From: RYN-230 sp963793825 | GTDB taxonomy: Bacteria > Actinomycetota > Actinomycetes > Streptosporangiales > Streptosporangiaceae | DNA: 64,000 nucleotides | Direction of reading: 5' to 3' | NCBI GenBank assembly: GCA_963793825.1 | Contig: CAWCBE010000015.1 | Coordinates: 175,131-239,130, forward strand | Part shown: positions 1 to 7,964 of the stretch, in pieces | Numbering within the stretch: the stretch's first letter is position 1 | Layout: every line of letters begins with the position of its first letter | Notes under the pieces: generated by a model | What the model was told of the DNA's origin: nothing | Databases searched by the model: none | What the model saw: the letters and a program-made list of their open reading frames with translations, nothing else | Program-made: the position numbers and the translations under genes

Positions 1-280
1 AGCTGGCCGGTTGGGTCGTGGCCTGGGCCGGCGGTACCACCGCCGCACTCGGCGTGGCCGCGGCGGTCGGGCTGGGCGTCGGGCTGATGGCCTGGCTAGG
101 GTTCACCGGGGGCGCGAGGCTGGCGCTGGGACTGACGCCCCCGCTGGGCGAGATGCTGATGCTGCGGCTGGGCGCGAGGCTGGCGATCACGCCCTGGCCG
201 GTGCTCCCGCAGCCCGCTGCCAGGCCCGCGGCCGCCAGGATGATCACCGGCCAGGAAAGTCTGTGTGCAAGGCGCCGCAT
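1..280 (-). CDS. Secreted lipoprotein, N-terminal part (runs off the left edge)
   Basis: An open frame begins at ATG 280 on the minus strand and stays open to base 1, giving 93 residues with no stop. It starts MRRLAHRLSWPVIILAAAGL and continues with a lipobox LAAGC (cysteine at residue 24), so this is a type II signal peptide and the product should be lipid-anchored outside the cytoplasmic membrane. After the cysteine comes a Ser/Pro/Ala/Thr-rich linker (SISPSGGVSPSASL, SPTPSPTAAA), which is usual for actinobacterial lipoproteins before a folded domain. AAAGGA lies about 6 nt before the ATG. The functional domain is outside the window, so no function can be given. Confidence 0.8.
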   Translation of the reverse strand, partial: MRRLAHRLSWPVIILAAAGLAAGCGSTGQGVIASLAPSRSISISPSGGVSPSASLAPPVNPSQAISPTPSPTAAATPSAAVVPPAQATTQPAS

Positions 281-346
281 GGCCGGTCCTTTGGGGGTAG
301 CGCTCGCCGTCGCCGTCGAGCGGATCGCGGTCCATGGTCGGGCAGC

Positions 347-384
347 CCGGGATCCCCCGCCTCATCCGTGGCGGGGGATCCCGG
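347..384. terminator. Perfect 14-bp inverted repeat, likely terminator
   Basis: The arms CCGGGATCCCCCGC and GCGGGGGATCCCGG are separated by a 10-nt loop. The hairpin lies between the DUF6325 gene stop (530) and the lipoprotein start (280), both on the minus strand. It would end transcription of the first before the second. There is no strong T-tract, as is common in actinobacterial terminators. The rest of 281-529 shows no gene. Confidence 0.6.
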
Positions 385-529
385 CCGCCGGTGCCCGCCT
401 CCGGGCCGGAGGCAGGCGGCCCGGGCGCTACCGGCGCCGGGACACGCGCCGGGCGGTACGCCGACCGGTCCGGCGGGCTACCCTCCGAGATCCGAACATG
501 CCAGTACCTCCTCTCCGTGTTGGTGGCAA

Positions 530-1081
530 TCAGGGTGCGCTATCAGCGGCCGCCGCCGTCTCCAGGTCATGCAGCTCGCGTGCTTCCTCGCCGCTGACCA
601 GCCCGATCTCGACCAGGTCGAGCGGGCTGATGAATCCGTCGCTGATCCGGAAACCGCCGGCGCGGGCAATCGCGTCCCGGAGCGGCACGGCCCAGTGGTG
701 CTCGATCAGGATGAGCGCCGCGGCCGAGTCGGGCGGGATGTCCTCCACCACGTCCCAGCCCTCCTCCTCGGAGAACACGCCCACGCCCTCTGCCCCTGCC
801 TCGGCACCGGCCAGGGCACCTTCCTCCATGCCTTCCTCGCCGTCGACACCCAGGCCGATCAGCGCGCCGACCTTGCTGCCGAGCTCGATGGCCTCATCCT
901 GGCTGAGGTTGCTGAGGTGCTCGACCTCCAGCTCACCATCGGCGCTCTTGTATACGGCCAGGGCGTCGATCACCCGGACCATGTCGTTCTCGCGGAGCCT
1001 CTCCAGCTCTGCGATAACTTCCCCGTGAAAATCCGGGTGACTGAATCCGAGCACGATGAGCTGCACCGGACCAATGGCCAT
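530..1081 (-). CDS. DUF6325 family protein
   Basis: A 183-residue acidic protein beginning MAIGPVQLIVLGFSHPDF, which I recognise as the DUF6325 family of actinobacteria. Its role is unknown. The middle has a Gly/Glu-rich stretch (GLGVDGEEGMEEGALAGAEA) followed by a hydrophobic segment around DSAAALILIEHHWAVPL, with no clear membrane span or signal peptide. The start is placed at the second of two adjacent ATGs because AAAGGAGG lies 6 nt before it (3 nt before the first); a longer in-frame start at 1108 would precede this ribosome site. It sits next to a DUF1269 protein of similar size and style, and both families mix a short hydrophobic core with an AI-rich N-terminus. Confidence 0.8.
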   Translation of the reverse strand: MAIGPVQLIVLGFSHPDFHGEVIAELERLRENDMVRVIDALAVYKSADGELEVEHLSNLSQDEAIELGSKVGALIGLGVDGEEGMEEGALAGAEAGAEGVGVFSEEEGWDVVEDIPPDSAAALILIEHHWAVPLRDAIARAGGFRISDGFISPLDLVEIGLVSGEEARELHDLETAAAADSAP

Positions 1082-1342
1082 CATCGGCCTCCTTTCCTCA
1101 CGGACCACCCGTCTGCCGGTGCCCGCCGCCGCTCACTGGAGTGGCCGGGCGCCGGGCCGCCACCGTGACCCCGATGTGGATTGACTTCAGCCCAGCCTCC
1201 GGCCGGCTGGGCCGGGGCGCATCATCCACCGGGAATGAGCCCGGTGCGAGAACTGCCTCGGCGCGGACCCGGGCCAGTGACCGCCGGGCGGCCGGACGGG
1301 CCCCGTCGCCACCCCTCCGCGGGCCGGACCCGGCGGGCTGCG

Positions 1343-1840
1343 CTAGGCGGTCTGGCCGCCGCCGTGCAGGGCGTCCTGGAGCTCCTGCTCGCCTTCCTTG
1401 CTCAGCGAGGTCTTCAGCACGGTTCCGCCGTACTTGCTCATCGCTTCCGTGGCCTTGTCCGGGGTGACCTTCTCCACCATGAGGAACAGGGCCGAAGTTC
1501 CCGGCTGGATCATGCCGCGCACCTGGTCCTGGAATTCCTTGTCGATGCCGGACTTGGTGACCTTCCCCATCAGCGCACCGAGCCCGGCCCCCACGGCCAA
1601 GCCGAACACCGGGATGAAGAACAGCATGCCGAACAGCAGCCCCCAGAACATTCCCCAGGTCGCCCCCCGGCCAACCATGTGGTGGTGGGTATGGACGTGA
1701 TAGCTGCCGTCCTTGTCCCGCACGATCACCGCGATCGCGTCGGGCTCGATGATGAGATCCCTGGCCAGGCGGCGCGCCTCGTCCGCGGCTTCCTGGGCGG
1801 TTGCCTCGTCGGGGTAACCGATCGCGATCAGGTCAGACAT
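1343..1840 (-). CDS. DUF1269 domain protein with glycine-rich membrane segment
   Basis: 165 residues starting MSDLIAIGYPDEATAQEAAD, matching DUF1269 (membrane-associated, function unknown). The N-terminal third is an alpha/beta fold ending in a His cluster (YHVHTHHHMVG), followed by a Gly/Phe-rich hydrophobic hairpin (GMFWGLLFGMLFFIPVFGLA, then AVGAGLGALMG) that resembles glycine-zipper segments which insert in or lie on membranes. GAGG 5 nt before ATG 1840 decides the start over an upstream codon at 1858. It lies upstream of the DUF6325 gene on the same strand with about 260 bp between them, so co-transcription is possible but not shown. Confidence 0.8.
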   Translation of the reverse strand: MSDLIAIGYPDEATAQEAADEARRLARDLIIEPDAIAVIVRDKDGSYHVHTHHHMVGRGATWGMFWGLLFGMLFFIPVFGLAVGAGLGALMGKVTKSGIDKEFQDQVRGMIQPGTSALFLMVEKVTPDKATEAMSKYGGTVLKTSLSKEGEQELQDALHGGGQTA

Positions 1841-1990
1841 GAGGTCCTCTTTTCTCAATGCGCCAGTGAGGGTCCTCCCAGTGCATCAGGCGGGAGATCA
1901 TGGCGGCCCATCCGTCCCGGGTGAAAAGGCGGCCCGCACGGCCACGGAACTACCGGGTCGCCGCAGCCCGGTACCGTTTTCCGCAGCGGC

Positions 1991-2034
1991 TGCCGGGGGA
2001 AGCGGCCGCCGGGGGAAGCGGCCGCCGGGGGAAC
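1991..2034. repeat. 16-bp GC-rich tandem repeat in a divergent intergenic region
   Basis: About two and a half copies of CCGCCGGGGGAAGCGG lie in the gap 1841-2173 between the DUF1269 gene (minus) and the LAL regulator (plus). The gap also holds a degenerate run of AGGCCAGCGGGGCA-like units (2046-2110). No gene is visible in it. The repeats may be slippage products; a regulatory role is not supported. Confidence 0.5.
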
Positions 2035-2173
2035 TGCCACGGCGCAGGCCAGCGGGGCAAACCAGCCACGCAGGCCAGCGGGGCAGACTGGCGGGGCAGA
2101 CCGGCGGGGACCGGTCAACTGCCGGGCGGCCCGGCGGCCCGGGCCATTAGTCCCTAGCGCGCGGGCGGGCCTT

Positions 2174-4507
2174 GTGCTCAGGTTGGGCCATATGTATGGC
2201 TACCCCGTCAGGAAGCTGCAGGCGGGACCGTCGAGGTCGGCCCGTGCGCTCCGCGTAGTCTCCTTCCCGGGGTCCCGCAGTGCTGCCCGGCCGGTGACGG
2301 TCGAGTCGAAACTCAGCCCCCCGGGCCGGCGCGAGGACTGGATCGAGCGGCCCGGGCTGATCCGGCGGCTGGCCTGGAGCCGCGGCCGCGTCGTGCTCCT
2401 GGAGGCCCCGGCCGGTTACGGAAAGTCCACGCTCGCCGCGCAGTGGCAGGCCAGCATGTCCGGCCGGAGACCGTTCGCCTGGCTCTCCCTCGATGCGGGC
2501 GACAACGACCCACGCCGGCTGTGGCCGCAGATCGTGCTGGCCGTGCAGCGGGCCTGCCCTGAGCTCCAGGCCGAGCAGATCCTGCAGGCTCTGGGAGGTC
2601 ATCATCCCGACATCGCCGGGGCCGTGCTCCCGGGCCTGATCAATGAGCTCGCGGCCCTCACCCGGCCCGTCACCCTCGTGCTCGACGGCTACCAGGTCAT
2701 CCGCAACCCGCGCTGTCACGAGCAGATCGGTGCCTTGCTGCTGCACCTGCCTGCCTCGGTGCAGATCGCGCTGCTCAGCCGCCACGCCCCGCCCTTGGCG
2801 CTGGCCCGGCTCCGGGCGGCCGGTGAGATGACCGAACTGCGGGCCCGCGATCTGCAGTTCACTCCCGCCGAGACGGCAGCGCTGTTCACCGCCCTGTCCG
2901 GGCCAGGGACCAGCCAGCCCGACCTGTCGCTACTGGCCGAGCGGACTGAGGGATGGCCGGCCGCGGTCTACCTGGCCGGGCTGGCCCGGCCCGGCCAGCC
3001 TGCGCCCGGGCTCGCGGTCCACCAGCTCACCGGGACGACCAGGTTCATCGCCGATTACCTGGCCCAGGAAGTCCTCGACGGCCAGCCGTCACAGATCCGG
3101 CGGTTCCTCACCCGCACCTCGGTGCTGGACCGGTTCTGCGCGCCGTTGTGCGACGCCCTCCTGGGCTCGGCGGACTCGGCCGAGGTCCTGGCCACCCTGG
3201 AACGGGAGAACCTGTTCATCATCCCGCTCGACGAATCCCGCCGCTGGTTCCGCTACCATCCCCTGTTCGCCGAGGCGCTGCGCGCGGAACTGCTCCGCAC
3301 CGAGCCAGCGGCCGTCACCGCGCTGCACGAGCGCGCTGACGCCTGGCTCCGCCAGTCGGGAACGGGAGACGAGGCGATCACGCACGCGATTGCCTGGGGG
3401 GACGTGACCGGCGCGGTCCGGCTCATCGCCGAGCACTGGCACGGGTACGCTGCCTGCGGCCTGACCGCGACGGTCCGGGGCTGGCTGCGTGACCTGGGGG
3501 ACGCCGCGATCGAGGCGCACCCGCTTGCGGCGCACTGCGCGGCGTGGGCCGCTGCCCTGTCCGGGGACCAGGAATCTGTCCGGCGCTGGCTGCCCGTCTT
3601 CTCGGCGGTGCAGGGACCGGAACCGCTGCCCGACGGGATCCGCTCCCTGAGGTCGTCCGCCGCGCTGCTGCGCGGGATCTATGGCTACGACGGCCTCCGG
3701 GTGATGCGCGAGGCCGCGGTCGAGGCCGCGGAACTCGAGCATGACCGTACGTCACACTGGTACCCGCTGGGGCAGATCGCGCTCGGCTACAGCCGTTACC
3801 TGTCCGGCGATGCGGAAGGGGCCGAGGCGCCGCTGCGCGCCGCCGCGGCCAGCGGCGCGGATGTTCCCATCGTGCAGATGGTGAGCCTGTCCATGCTGGC
3901 CCTGGCCCTGGTCGAGCAGGGCAAGGTGCCGCAGGCGGAGCAGGTCGCGTCCGTGGCCCACAGCCTGGCCGCCCGGCCTGATGTCCGCCCGAACCCGCAG
4001 TCCTCGCTGGCCCACGCCGCGGCGGGCGCCGCGCACGCGGCGGCGGGGCGGCTGGCCAGGGCCCGCGTCGAGCTGGAGTCCGCCCTCCAGGCCCGGCTGG
4101 CCGTCCCGGGGATGAGCCCCTGGCCCACCGTGGAAGCCCTGCTGCTGCTCACCCAGGTCGTGCTCGACCTGGGTGACCGCGCCGCCGCCGCGGCTCACCT
4201 GGAGCGGGCGCGCCTGCTGCTGGCCTGGTCGCTGGACGGCGCGGAGGTTCAGCTGGCCTGGCTGAACCGGCTGGAACGGCGGCTGGAGCGCCGGGCCCGG
4301 GCGTCATCCGTGGCCGGCCCGCTGACCGAGCGGGAGCTTGTCGTGCTGCGCCTGCTCCGTGGCTCGCTGCCGCTCCGGGAGATCGCCGGTGAGCTGGACG
4401 TGTCGTCGAACACGGTCAAGACGCACGCCCGCGTCATCTATCAGAAGCTGGCCGTGTCAACCCGCCAGGACGCCGTGACCCGCGGCCACGAGCTGGGCAT
4501 CCTGTAA
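2174..4507 (+). CDS. LAL-type LuxR family transcriptional regulator
   Basis: A 777-residue MalT/LAL-like regulator. It has a Walker A APAGYGKST near residues 78-86, an NTPase/arm region, long helical repeats, and a C-terminal LuxR helix-turn-helix (LTERELVVLRLLRG, then SSNTVKTHARVIYQKL). Proteins of this class bind ATP and a ligand or partner and activate nearby promoters. The strand usually carrying Walker B reads LVLDGYQVI, with Gly where most family members have a second Asp. The longest frame starts at GTG 2174; ATG 2192 and GTG 2294 are alternatives, and 2294 gives the N-terminus most typical of the family (VTVESKLSPPG), but none has a strong ribosome site. It converges on a second LAL regulator. 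The effector is unknown. Confidence 0.9.
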   Translation: MLRLGHMYGYPVRKLQAGPSRSARALRVVSFPGSRSAARPVTVESKLSPPGRREDWIERPGLIRRLAWSRGRVVLLEAPAGYGKSTLAAQWQASMSGRRPFAWLSLDAGDNDPRRLWPQIVLAVQRACPELQAEQILQALGGHHPDIAGAVLPGLINELAALTRPVTLVLDGYQVIRNPRCHEQIGALLLHLPASVQIALLSRHAPPLALARLRAAGEMTELRARDLQFTPAETAALFTALSGPGTSQPDLSLLAERTEGWPAAVYLAGLARPGQPAPGLAVHQLTGTTRFIADYLAQEVLDGQPSQIRRFLTRTSVLDRFCAPLCDALLGSADSAEVLATLERENLFIIPLDESRRWFRYHPLFAEALRAELLRTEPAAVTALHERADAWLRQSGTGDEAITHAIAWGDVTGAVRLIAEHWHGYAACGLTATVRGWLRDLGDAAIEAHPLAAHCAAWAAALSGDQESVRRWLPVFSAVQGPEPLPDGIRSLRSSAALLRGIYGYDGLRVMREAAVEAAELEHDRTSHWYPLGQIALGYSRYLSGDAEGAEAPLRAAAASGADVPIVQMVSLSMLALALVEQGKVPQAEQVASVAHSLAARPDVRPNPQSSLAHAAAGAAHAAAGRLARARVELESALQARLAVPGMSPWPTVEALLLLTQVVLDLGDRAAAAAHLERARLLLAWSLDGAEVQLAWLNRLERRLERRARASSVAGPLTERELVVLRLLRGSLPLREIAGELDVSSNTVKTHARVIYQKLAVSTRQDAVTRGHELGIL

Positions 4508-4531
4508 CTCCGGCCGCACTGCCGGGCGGCT

Positions 4532-4553
4532 CCGCCGGGCGTGCCCCCGGCGG
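4532..4553. terminator. Hairpin between convergent regulators
   Basis: The arms CCGCCGGG and CCCGGCGG with a 6-nt loop lie in the 84-bp gap between two genes that end towards each other. This is a plausible bidirectional terminator. Confidence 0.45.
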
Positions 4554-4591
4554 GTCCCGCGGGAGCGGCCGGCGCCCGCGGGGACGGCCGG

Positions 4592-7294
4592 TCAGAGCAG
4601 CCGGAGCTGCCGCGCGCGGCGGACCGCCTCGCTGCGGTGCGTCACGGACAGCTTCCGGTAGATGCTGCGCAGGTGCGTCTTGACCGTGTTCACCGAGATG
4701 TACATCTCGGTGGCGATTTCGGCCGTGCTCAGCATGTTGGCCAGGTGCCCCAGCACCTCACGCTCGCGCTCGCTGGGCTGCTCGACGACCAGCGGGTCGG
4801 CCTGCTGCGGCACCGCGCTGCGGGCCGGCAGGCTGGCCCGGGGCGGCCCGCCGCCCGGGTTGACCAGCCCGCGGAACACCTGGGCCAGCTCGGGGTCGCT
4901 GCGCAGGACCGGCCGGAGCCAGCCACGCCCGAGGATGAACGGGAGCCGTGCCTGCTGGCCCAGGCTGGCCCGCAAGGCCTGCCGCAGCGCGCGCCGGCCT
5001 CGGGTTTCGTCCCCGGTGGCGTACCCGAGCCTGGCCTCGGCCAGCCAGCCGGCCAGCCGGAGCGGCACGGGCACCTCCGGGTCCCCGTCCAGGGACCGCA
5101 GCAGGAGCTGGGCGGCCCGGTAGTCTCCGGCGGCCAGCTTGGCCTCGGCCATGGCGATGGTGGTGCCCGCCGGCGTGGACGGCTCGGCGCGTCGGGCTGC
5201 GGCGACGGCGGCCCCGGTGTCCCCGATGGCCGCCCAGGCCCGCGATTCCAGCAGCGCCAGCGCGGCGTCCAGCCACGCCGGAGGCGACCAGCCCAGGCGC
5301 AGGTGGCGGATCATCTCCACCGCGGCCGTGGCGCGGCCTTCGGCCAGCCGGCCCTGCGCCGCGACCAGCCCGCCGACCGCGTTCACGATCCGGTCCGGGC
5401 TAATCCGCAGCGCTGCGTCGGCCAGCCTCAGCTGGGTATGCGCGCGCGGCATCTCGTTGCGCTCCAGGTGCACCCAGGCCTGGGCTACCGTCGCCGCCGC
5501 GGGCAGGTGCTCCTCCAGCCCGCTGCTGCTGCTGCTCTCCGTGGCCTCGACGGCCTGGGCCACCAGATCCAGGGCATCGTTCAGGTCGCCGCGCAGGGCG
5601 GTCATGAGGGCGAGGTACCCGAGGCAGTCCGCGCGCTGCACCAGGGCATCCGGGCCCGCGGCGGTGAGCCCGGCCCCGAACGTGGCCACCGCCTGGCCCG
5701 GACTGTCGGCCAGTAGCTCGGCGGCGCCCCTGGCCAGGAGCACCTCGGCGCGGATCCCCGGATTCCGGGCGCACACGTTCTCCGGCAGCGAGGCGAGCAA
5801 GGCCCCGGCGCTGCGCGCGGCGGCCTCTGCGGCCCGCGCCTCTCCCGTGCGGCGGGCCAGCGCGGACTGGATGAGCGCCGCGGCCAGCCGGGCCGGGGCT
5901 TCCTCCGCGGCGGGCAGCCGCCCGAGCATGCCCTCCGCGGCCGTCAGGGAGCCGCGGCTGGGGCCGGCCGCGCCGCCGGCCAGCTCCAGGGCCGCCCGCA
6001 CCAGCAGGGGCTGGGGCTGCGCCCACGCCGCGTCGTGCGGCATGGACTGGAACGCCAGGGCCAGCGGGTGCGTGCCGCGGGGCCGGAGCAGCCGGTTGAC
6101 GGCCAGTTCCGTGACGACCAGCTGGGCCGCGAATGGCCAGTCGCCGGACTCGGCCGCGTAGCGCGCGGCCTCGTCCAGCTGCCCGCTGCGCTGGTACCAG
6201 CGGGCCGCCCGGCGGTACAGCGCGGGCACCTCGGCGGGGTGGTCGCGGCGCAGCTTCAGCCGCAGCACCGCGGCGAACAGCGCGTGATACCGGTACCAGC
6301 CGTGACCCAGCGACCGGACGAAGGCGTTCTCCCCGACCAGGCCGGCCAGCATGGCGCCCGCCTGGCCATTCCCCGCCAGCTCGCTGGCCAGGTCGGCGCT
6401 CACGTTGTCCAGGATGCTGGTGCGCAGCAGCAGGTCCCGCACGGCCGGCGGCTGGGCGTCGAGAACCTCATCCACCAGGTACGCGGTGATCGCGCTGTCC
6501 TCGGCGTCGAGTTCTTTGACGAACTGCTCCGGATCGGGATGCCCGACGAGCGAGAGGGCTGCCAGCCGGATGCCCGCCGCCCAGCCCTCGGTGCGGCCGG
6601 TAAGGCTCTGCAGGGCGTGCGCCGACAGGGTGACGCTGTGATGCGACAGCAGAGAGCTGGCTTCGGGGACGCGGAACGCGAGGTCGTCGGCCCGGATCTC
6701 GGCCAGCTCACCGATCAGCCGGTACCGGTGCAGCGGCAGCAGCGGATCCGCCCGCGAGGTGACCACGACGTGCAGGCCGTCCCGGGCGTTGCGCAGCACG
6801 TAGGCCAGCTCTTCCAGCGGGGCGGGCGCGGTCAGCAGGTTCAGGTCGTCGAGGACCAGCACCACGGGCGGGTCCTGCGCCGCCAAGGCTGACGCGAGGC
6901 GGAGCAGGAAACCGTGGTCGGCCGCGGCCTCCTGGCCCGCGCCCGGTGAGACCCGCGGCACGTCCACGCCGGCCTGCCGCAGCGCGGCGACCACGTAGGA
7001 CCAGAACACCCTCGGCTGGTTGTCGAAGCTGTCCAGGGTGACCCAGGCGACCGTGCAGGCGAAGCCAGGATCATCCGCCCACATCGCGGTGGCCATGGTC
7101 TTGCCGGCCCCGGGCGGCCCGACGACGGTGGTGAGCGGGCCGCGCGCACCACCGGCGATCAGGTCGGTGATCCGCGGCCGGGCCACCGCCCAGCGCGGCG
7201 CGCCGGGCACGGTCACCTTGGACATCAGGACTGGATCATCGGTACCGGGCCCCCGGGAGCGGGCTGATCCTCGTCCGCGTGGACTGGTCAACAC
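4592..7294 (-). CDS. LAL-type LuxR family transcriptional regulator
   Basis: A 900-residue LAL regulator. It has a Walker A GPPGAGKT at residues 59-66, a Walker B strand VVLVLDDLNLL, a NACHT-like arm with LTGRTEGWAAGIRLAALSL, a long TPR-like helical middle, and a C-terminal LuxR domain (SEREREVLGHLANMLSTAEI, VNTVKTHLRSIYRKL). The start at 7294 keeps the segment DPVLMSKVTVPG whole, which is normally internal in relatives; ATG 7225 is the alternative. Its promoter region is shared with a small protein gene at 7489 and is full of TCACC motifs and 11-bp repeats, so autoregulation or control of that gene is plausible. Unlike the convergent neighbour, its Walker B acidic pair is intact. Confidence 0.9.
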   Translation of the reverse strand: MLTSPRGRGSARSRGPGTDDPVLMSKVTVPGAPRWAVARPRITDLIAGGARGPLTTVVGPPGAGKTMATAMWADDPGFACTVAWVTLDSFDNQPRVFWSYVVAALRQAGVDVPRVSPGAGQEAAADHGFLLRLASALAAQDPPVVLVLDDLNLLTAPAPLEELAYVLRNARDGLHVVVTSRADPLLPLHRYRLIGELAEIRADDLAFRVPEASSLLSHHSVTLSAHALQSLTGRTEGWAAGIRLAALSLVGHPDPEQFVKELDAEDSAITAYLVDEVLDAQPPAVRDLLLRTSILDNVSADLASELAGNGQAGAMLAGLVGENAFVRSLGHGWYRYHALFAAVLRLKLRRDHPAEVPALYRRAARWYQRSGQLDEAARYAAESGDWPFAAQLVVTELAVNRLLRPRGTHPLALAFQSMPHDAAWAQPQPLLVRAALELAGGAAGPSRGSLTAAEGMLGRLPAAEEAPARLAAALIQSALARRTGEARAAEAAARSAGALLASLPENVCARNPGIRAEVLLARGAAELLADSPGQAVATFGAGLTAAGPDALVQRADCLGYLALMTALRGDLNDALDLVAQAVEATESSSSSGLEEHLPAAATVAQAWVHLERNEMPRAHTQLRLADAALRISPDRIVNAVGGLVAAQGRLAEGRATAAVEMIRHLRLGWSPPAWLDAALALLESRAWAAIGDTGAAVAAARRAEPSTPAGTTIAMAEAKLAAGDYRAAQLLLRSLDGDPEVPVPLRLAGWLAEARLGYATGDETRGRRALRQALRASLGQQARLPFILGRGWLRPVLRSDPELAQVFRGLVNPGGGPPRASLPARSAVPQQADPLVVEQPSEREREVLGHLANMLSTAEIATEMYISVNTVKTHLRSIYRKLSVTHRSEAVRRARQLRLL

Positions 7295-7311
7295 CCTCTT
7301 CTTTCCGTCTG

Positions 7312-7414
7312 CCTCATCCCTGCCTCATCCCCACCTCATACCCCTGTTTCACCCGGGTGAGGGTGAGTTGTCATCACCCTTGGCCGAAATCACCTTCCGG
7401 CGACGAAATCACCC
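7312..7414. promoter_or_regulatory. Divergent control region with 11-bp direct repeats and TCACCC inverted repeats
   Basis: Between the LAL regulator (minus) and the small protein gene (plus) are CCTCATCC at 7312 and 7323 and a variant CCTCATA at 7334, spaced exactly 11 bp. A perfect 12-bp palindrome TCACCCGGGTGA follows at 7349-7360, then GGGTGA (7361-7366) facing TCACCC (7374-7379), and GAAATCACC twice (7386, 7405). Direct repeats at helical spacing are a classic activator-binding layout. Which protein binds is not known; the adjacent LAL regulator is the first candidate. Confidence 0.55.
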
Positions 7415-7488
7415 GTGATGAATGGGCCGCAGGTGAGCCGGACGCGGCACCGTAGGGGGAAGCACATCTGCTTCGTCTGGGGGCTGCC

Positions 7489-7761
7489 GTGCCATCGTCC
7501 TATTACGAGATCCGCGTGGTTGGCGTCCTGCCTCCCGAGGCGCTGCTCGACTTCGACCGGCTGACCGCGTCCGTGGCGCCGGTCGAGAGCGTGGTGCACG
7601 GCCCGATCCGGGACCAGGCTGCCCTGCAGGGTCTGCTGCTGCGGCTGGAGACCCTGGGCATCGAGGTGGTGGAGATCCGCAGGATGCACGAGCAGCAGCA
7701 GCGGCCGGCCGGCGAGGCACCCGCCCCGGCTGACCGCTCCGGGAACCCCGCCGCGCCGTGA
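7489..7761 (+). CDS. Small conserved actinobacterial protein
   Basis: 90 residues starting at GTG 7489 (GGGGG a few bases upstream): PSSYYEIRVVGVLPPEALLD, then a compact alpha/beta pattern ending in VVEIRRMHEQQQ and a Pro/Ala-rich tail. I recall similar short proteins in other actinomycetes, with pattern YEIRV-G-L...F..L...V.P..TV..GP..DQ..L.G.L, but know of no assigned function. No membrane span or signal peptide is seen. The gene lies directly downstream of the TCACC-rich control region shared with the divergent LAL regulator, so it may be that regulator's target. An inverted repeat at 7823-7863 follows as a likely terminator. Confidence 0.7.
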   Translation: MPSSYYEIRVVGVLPPEALLDFDRLTASVAPVESVVHGPIRDQAALQGLLLRLETLGIEVVEIRRMHEQQQRPAGEAPAPADRSGNPAAP

Positions 7762-7822
7762 GCGGGCGGGGCCGGTAAGGGTCAGCTCCCCGGGGAAGGC
7801 CGCGCCGGGCCCGCAACATGAG

Positions 7823-7863
7823 TCCGGCCCCAGGCGCCGGGGGGCGGCGTTCCTGGGGCCGGA
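7823..7863. terminator. 12-bp inverted repeat after the small protein gene
   Basis: The arms TCCGGCCCCAGG and CCTGGGGCCGGA flank a 17-nt GC-rich loop. It lies 61 bp after the plus-strand gene and before the convergent catalase gene. Confidence 0.5.
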
Positions 7864-7878
7864 AACGGCACAGGCGGA

Positions 7879-7920
7879 TGAGCCGCCGGGAATCACGGGC
7901 GGGTGAGCCGCCGGGAATCA
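7879..7920. repeat. Two copies of a 17-bp direct repeat
   Basis: TGAGCCGCCGGGAATCA occurs at 7879-7895 and 7904-7920, a 25-bp period, between two hairpins in a convergent gap. There is no obvious role. Confidence 0.5.
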
Positions 7921-7927
7921 GGGGTGT

Positions 7928-7951
7928 CCTGCGGGCCGGCCAGCCCGCAGG
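7928..7951. terminator. Catalase operon terminator
   Basis: The arms CCTGCGGGC and GCCCGCAGG with loop CGGCCA lie 13 bp after the catalase stop codon on the minus strand. Confidence 0.55.
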
Positions 7952-7964
7952 CCCGGCCGCCCTG

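Noticed and set aside
11..1168. Long plus-strand open frames over the first 1.1 kb
   Set aside because: They overlap the minus-strand DUF6325 gene and the lipoprotein start, have Arg/Pro-rich shadow composition and show no family motifs.
4541..5716. Plus-strand frame opposite the second LAL regulator
   Set aside because: Shadow of a gene with complete Walker A and LuxR domains; composition is Gly/Pro/Arg low complexity.
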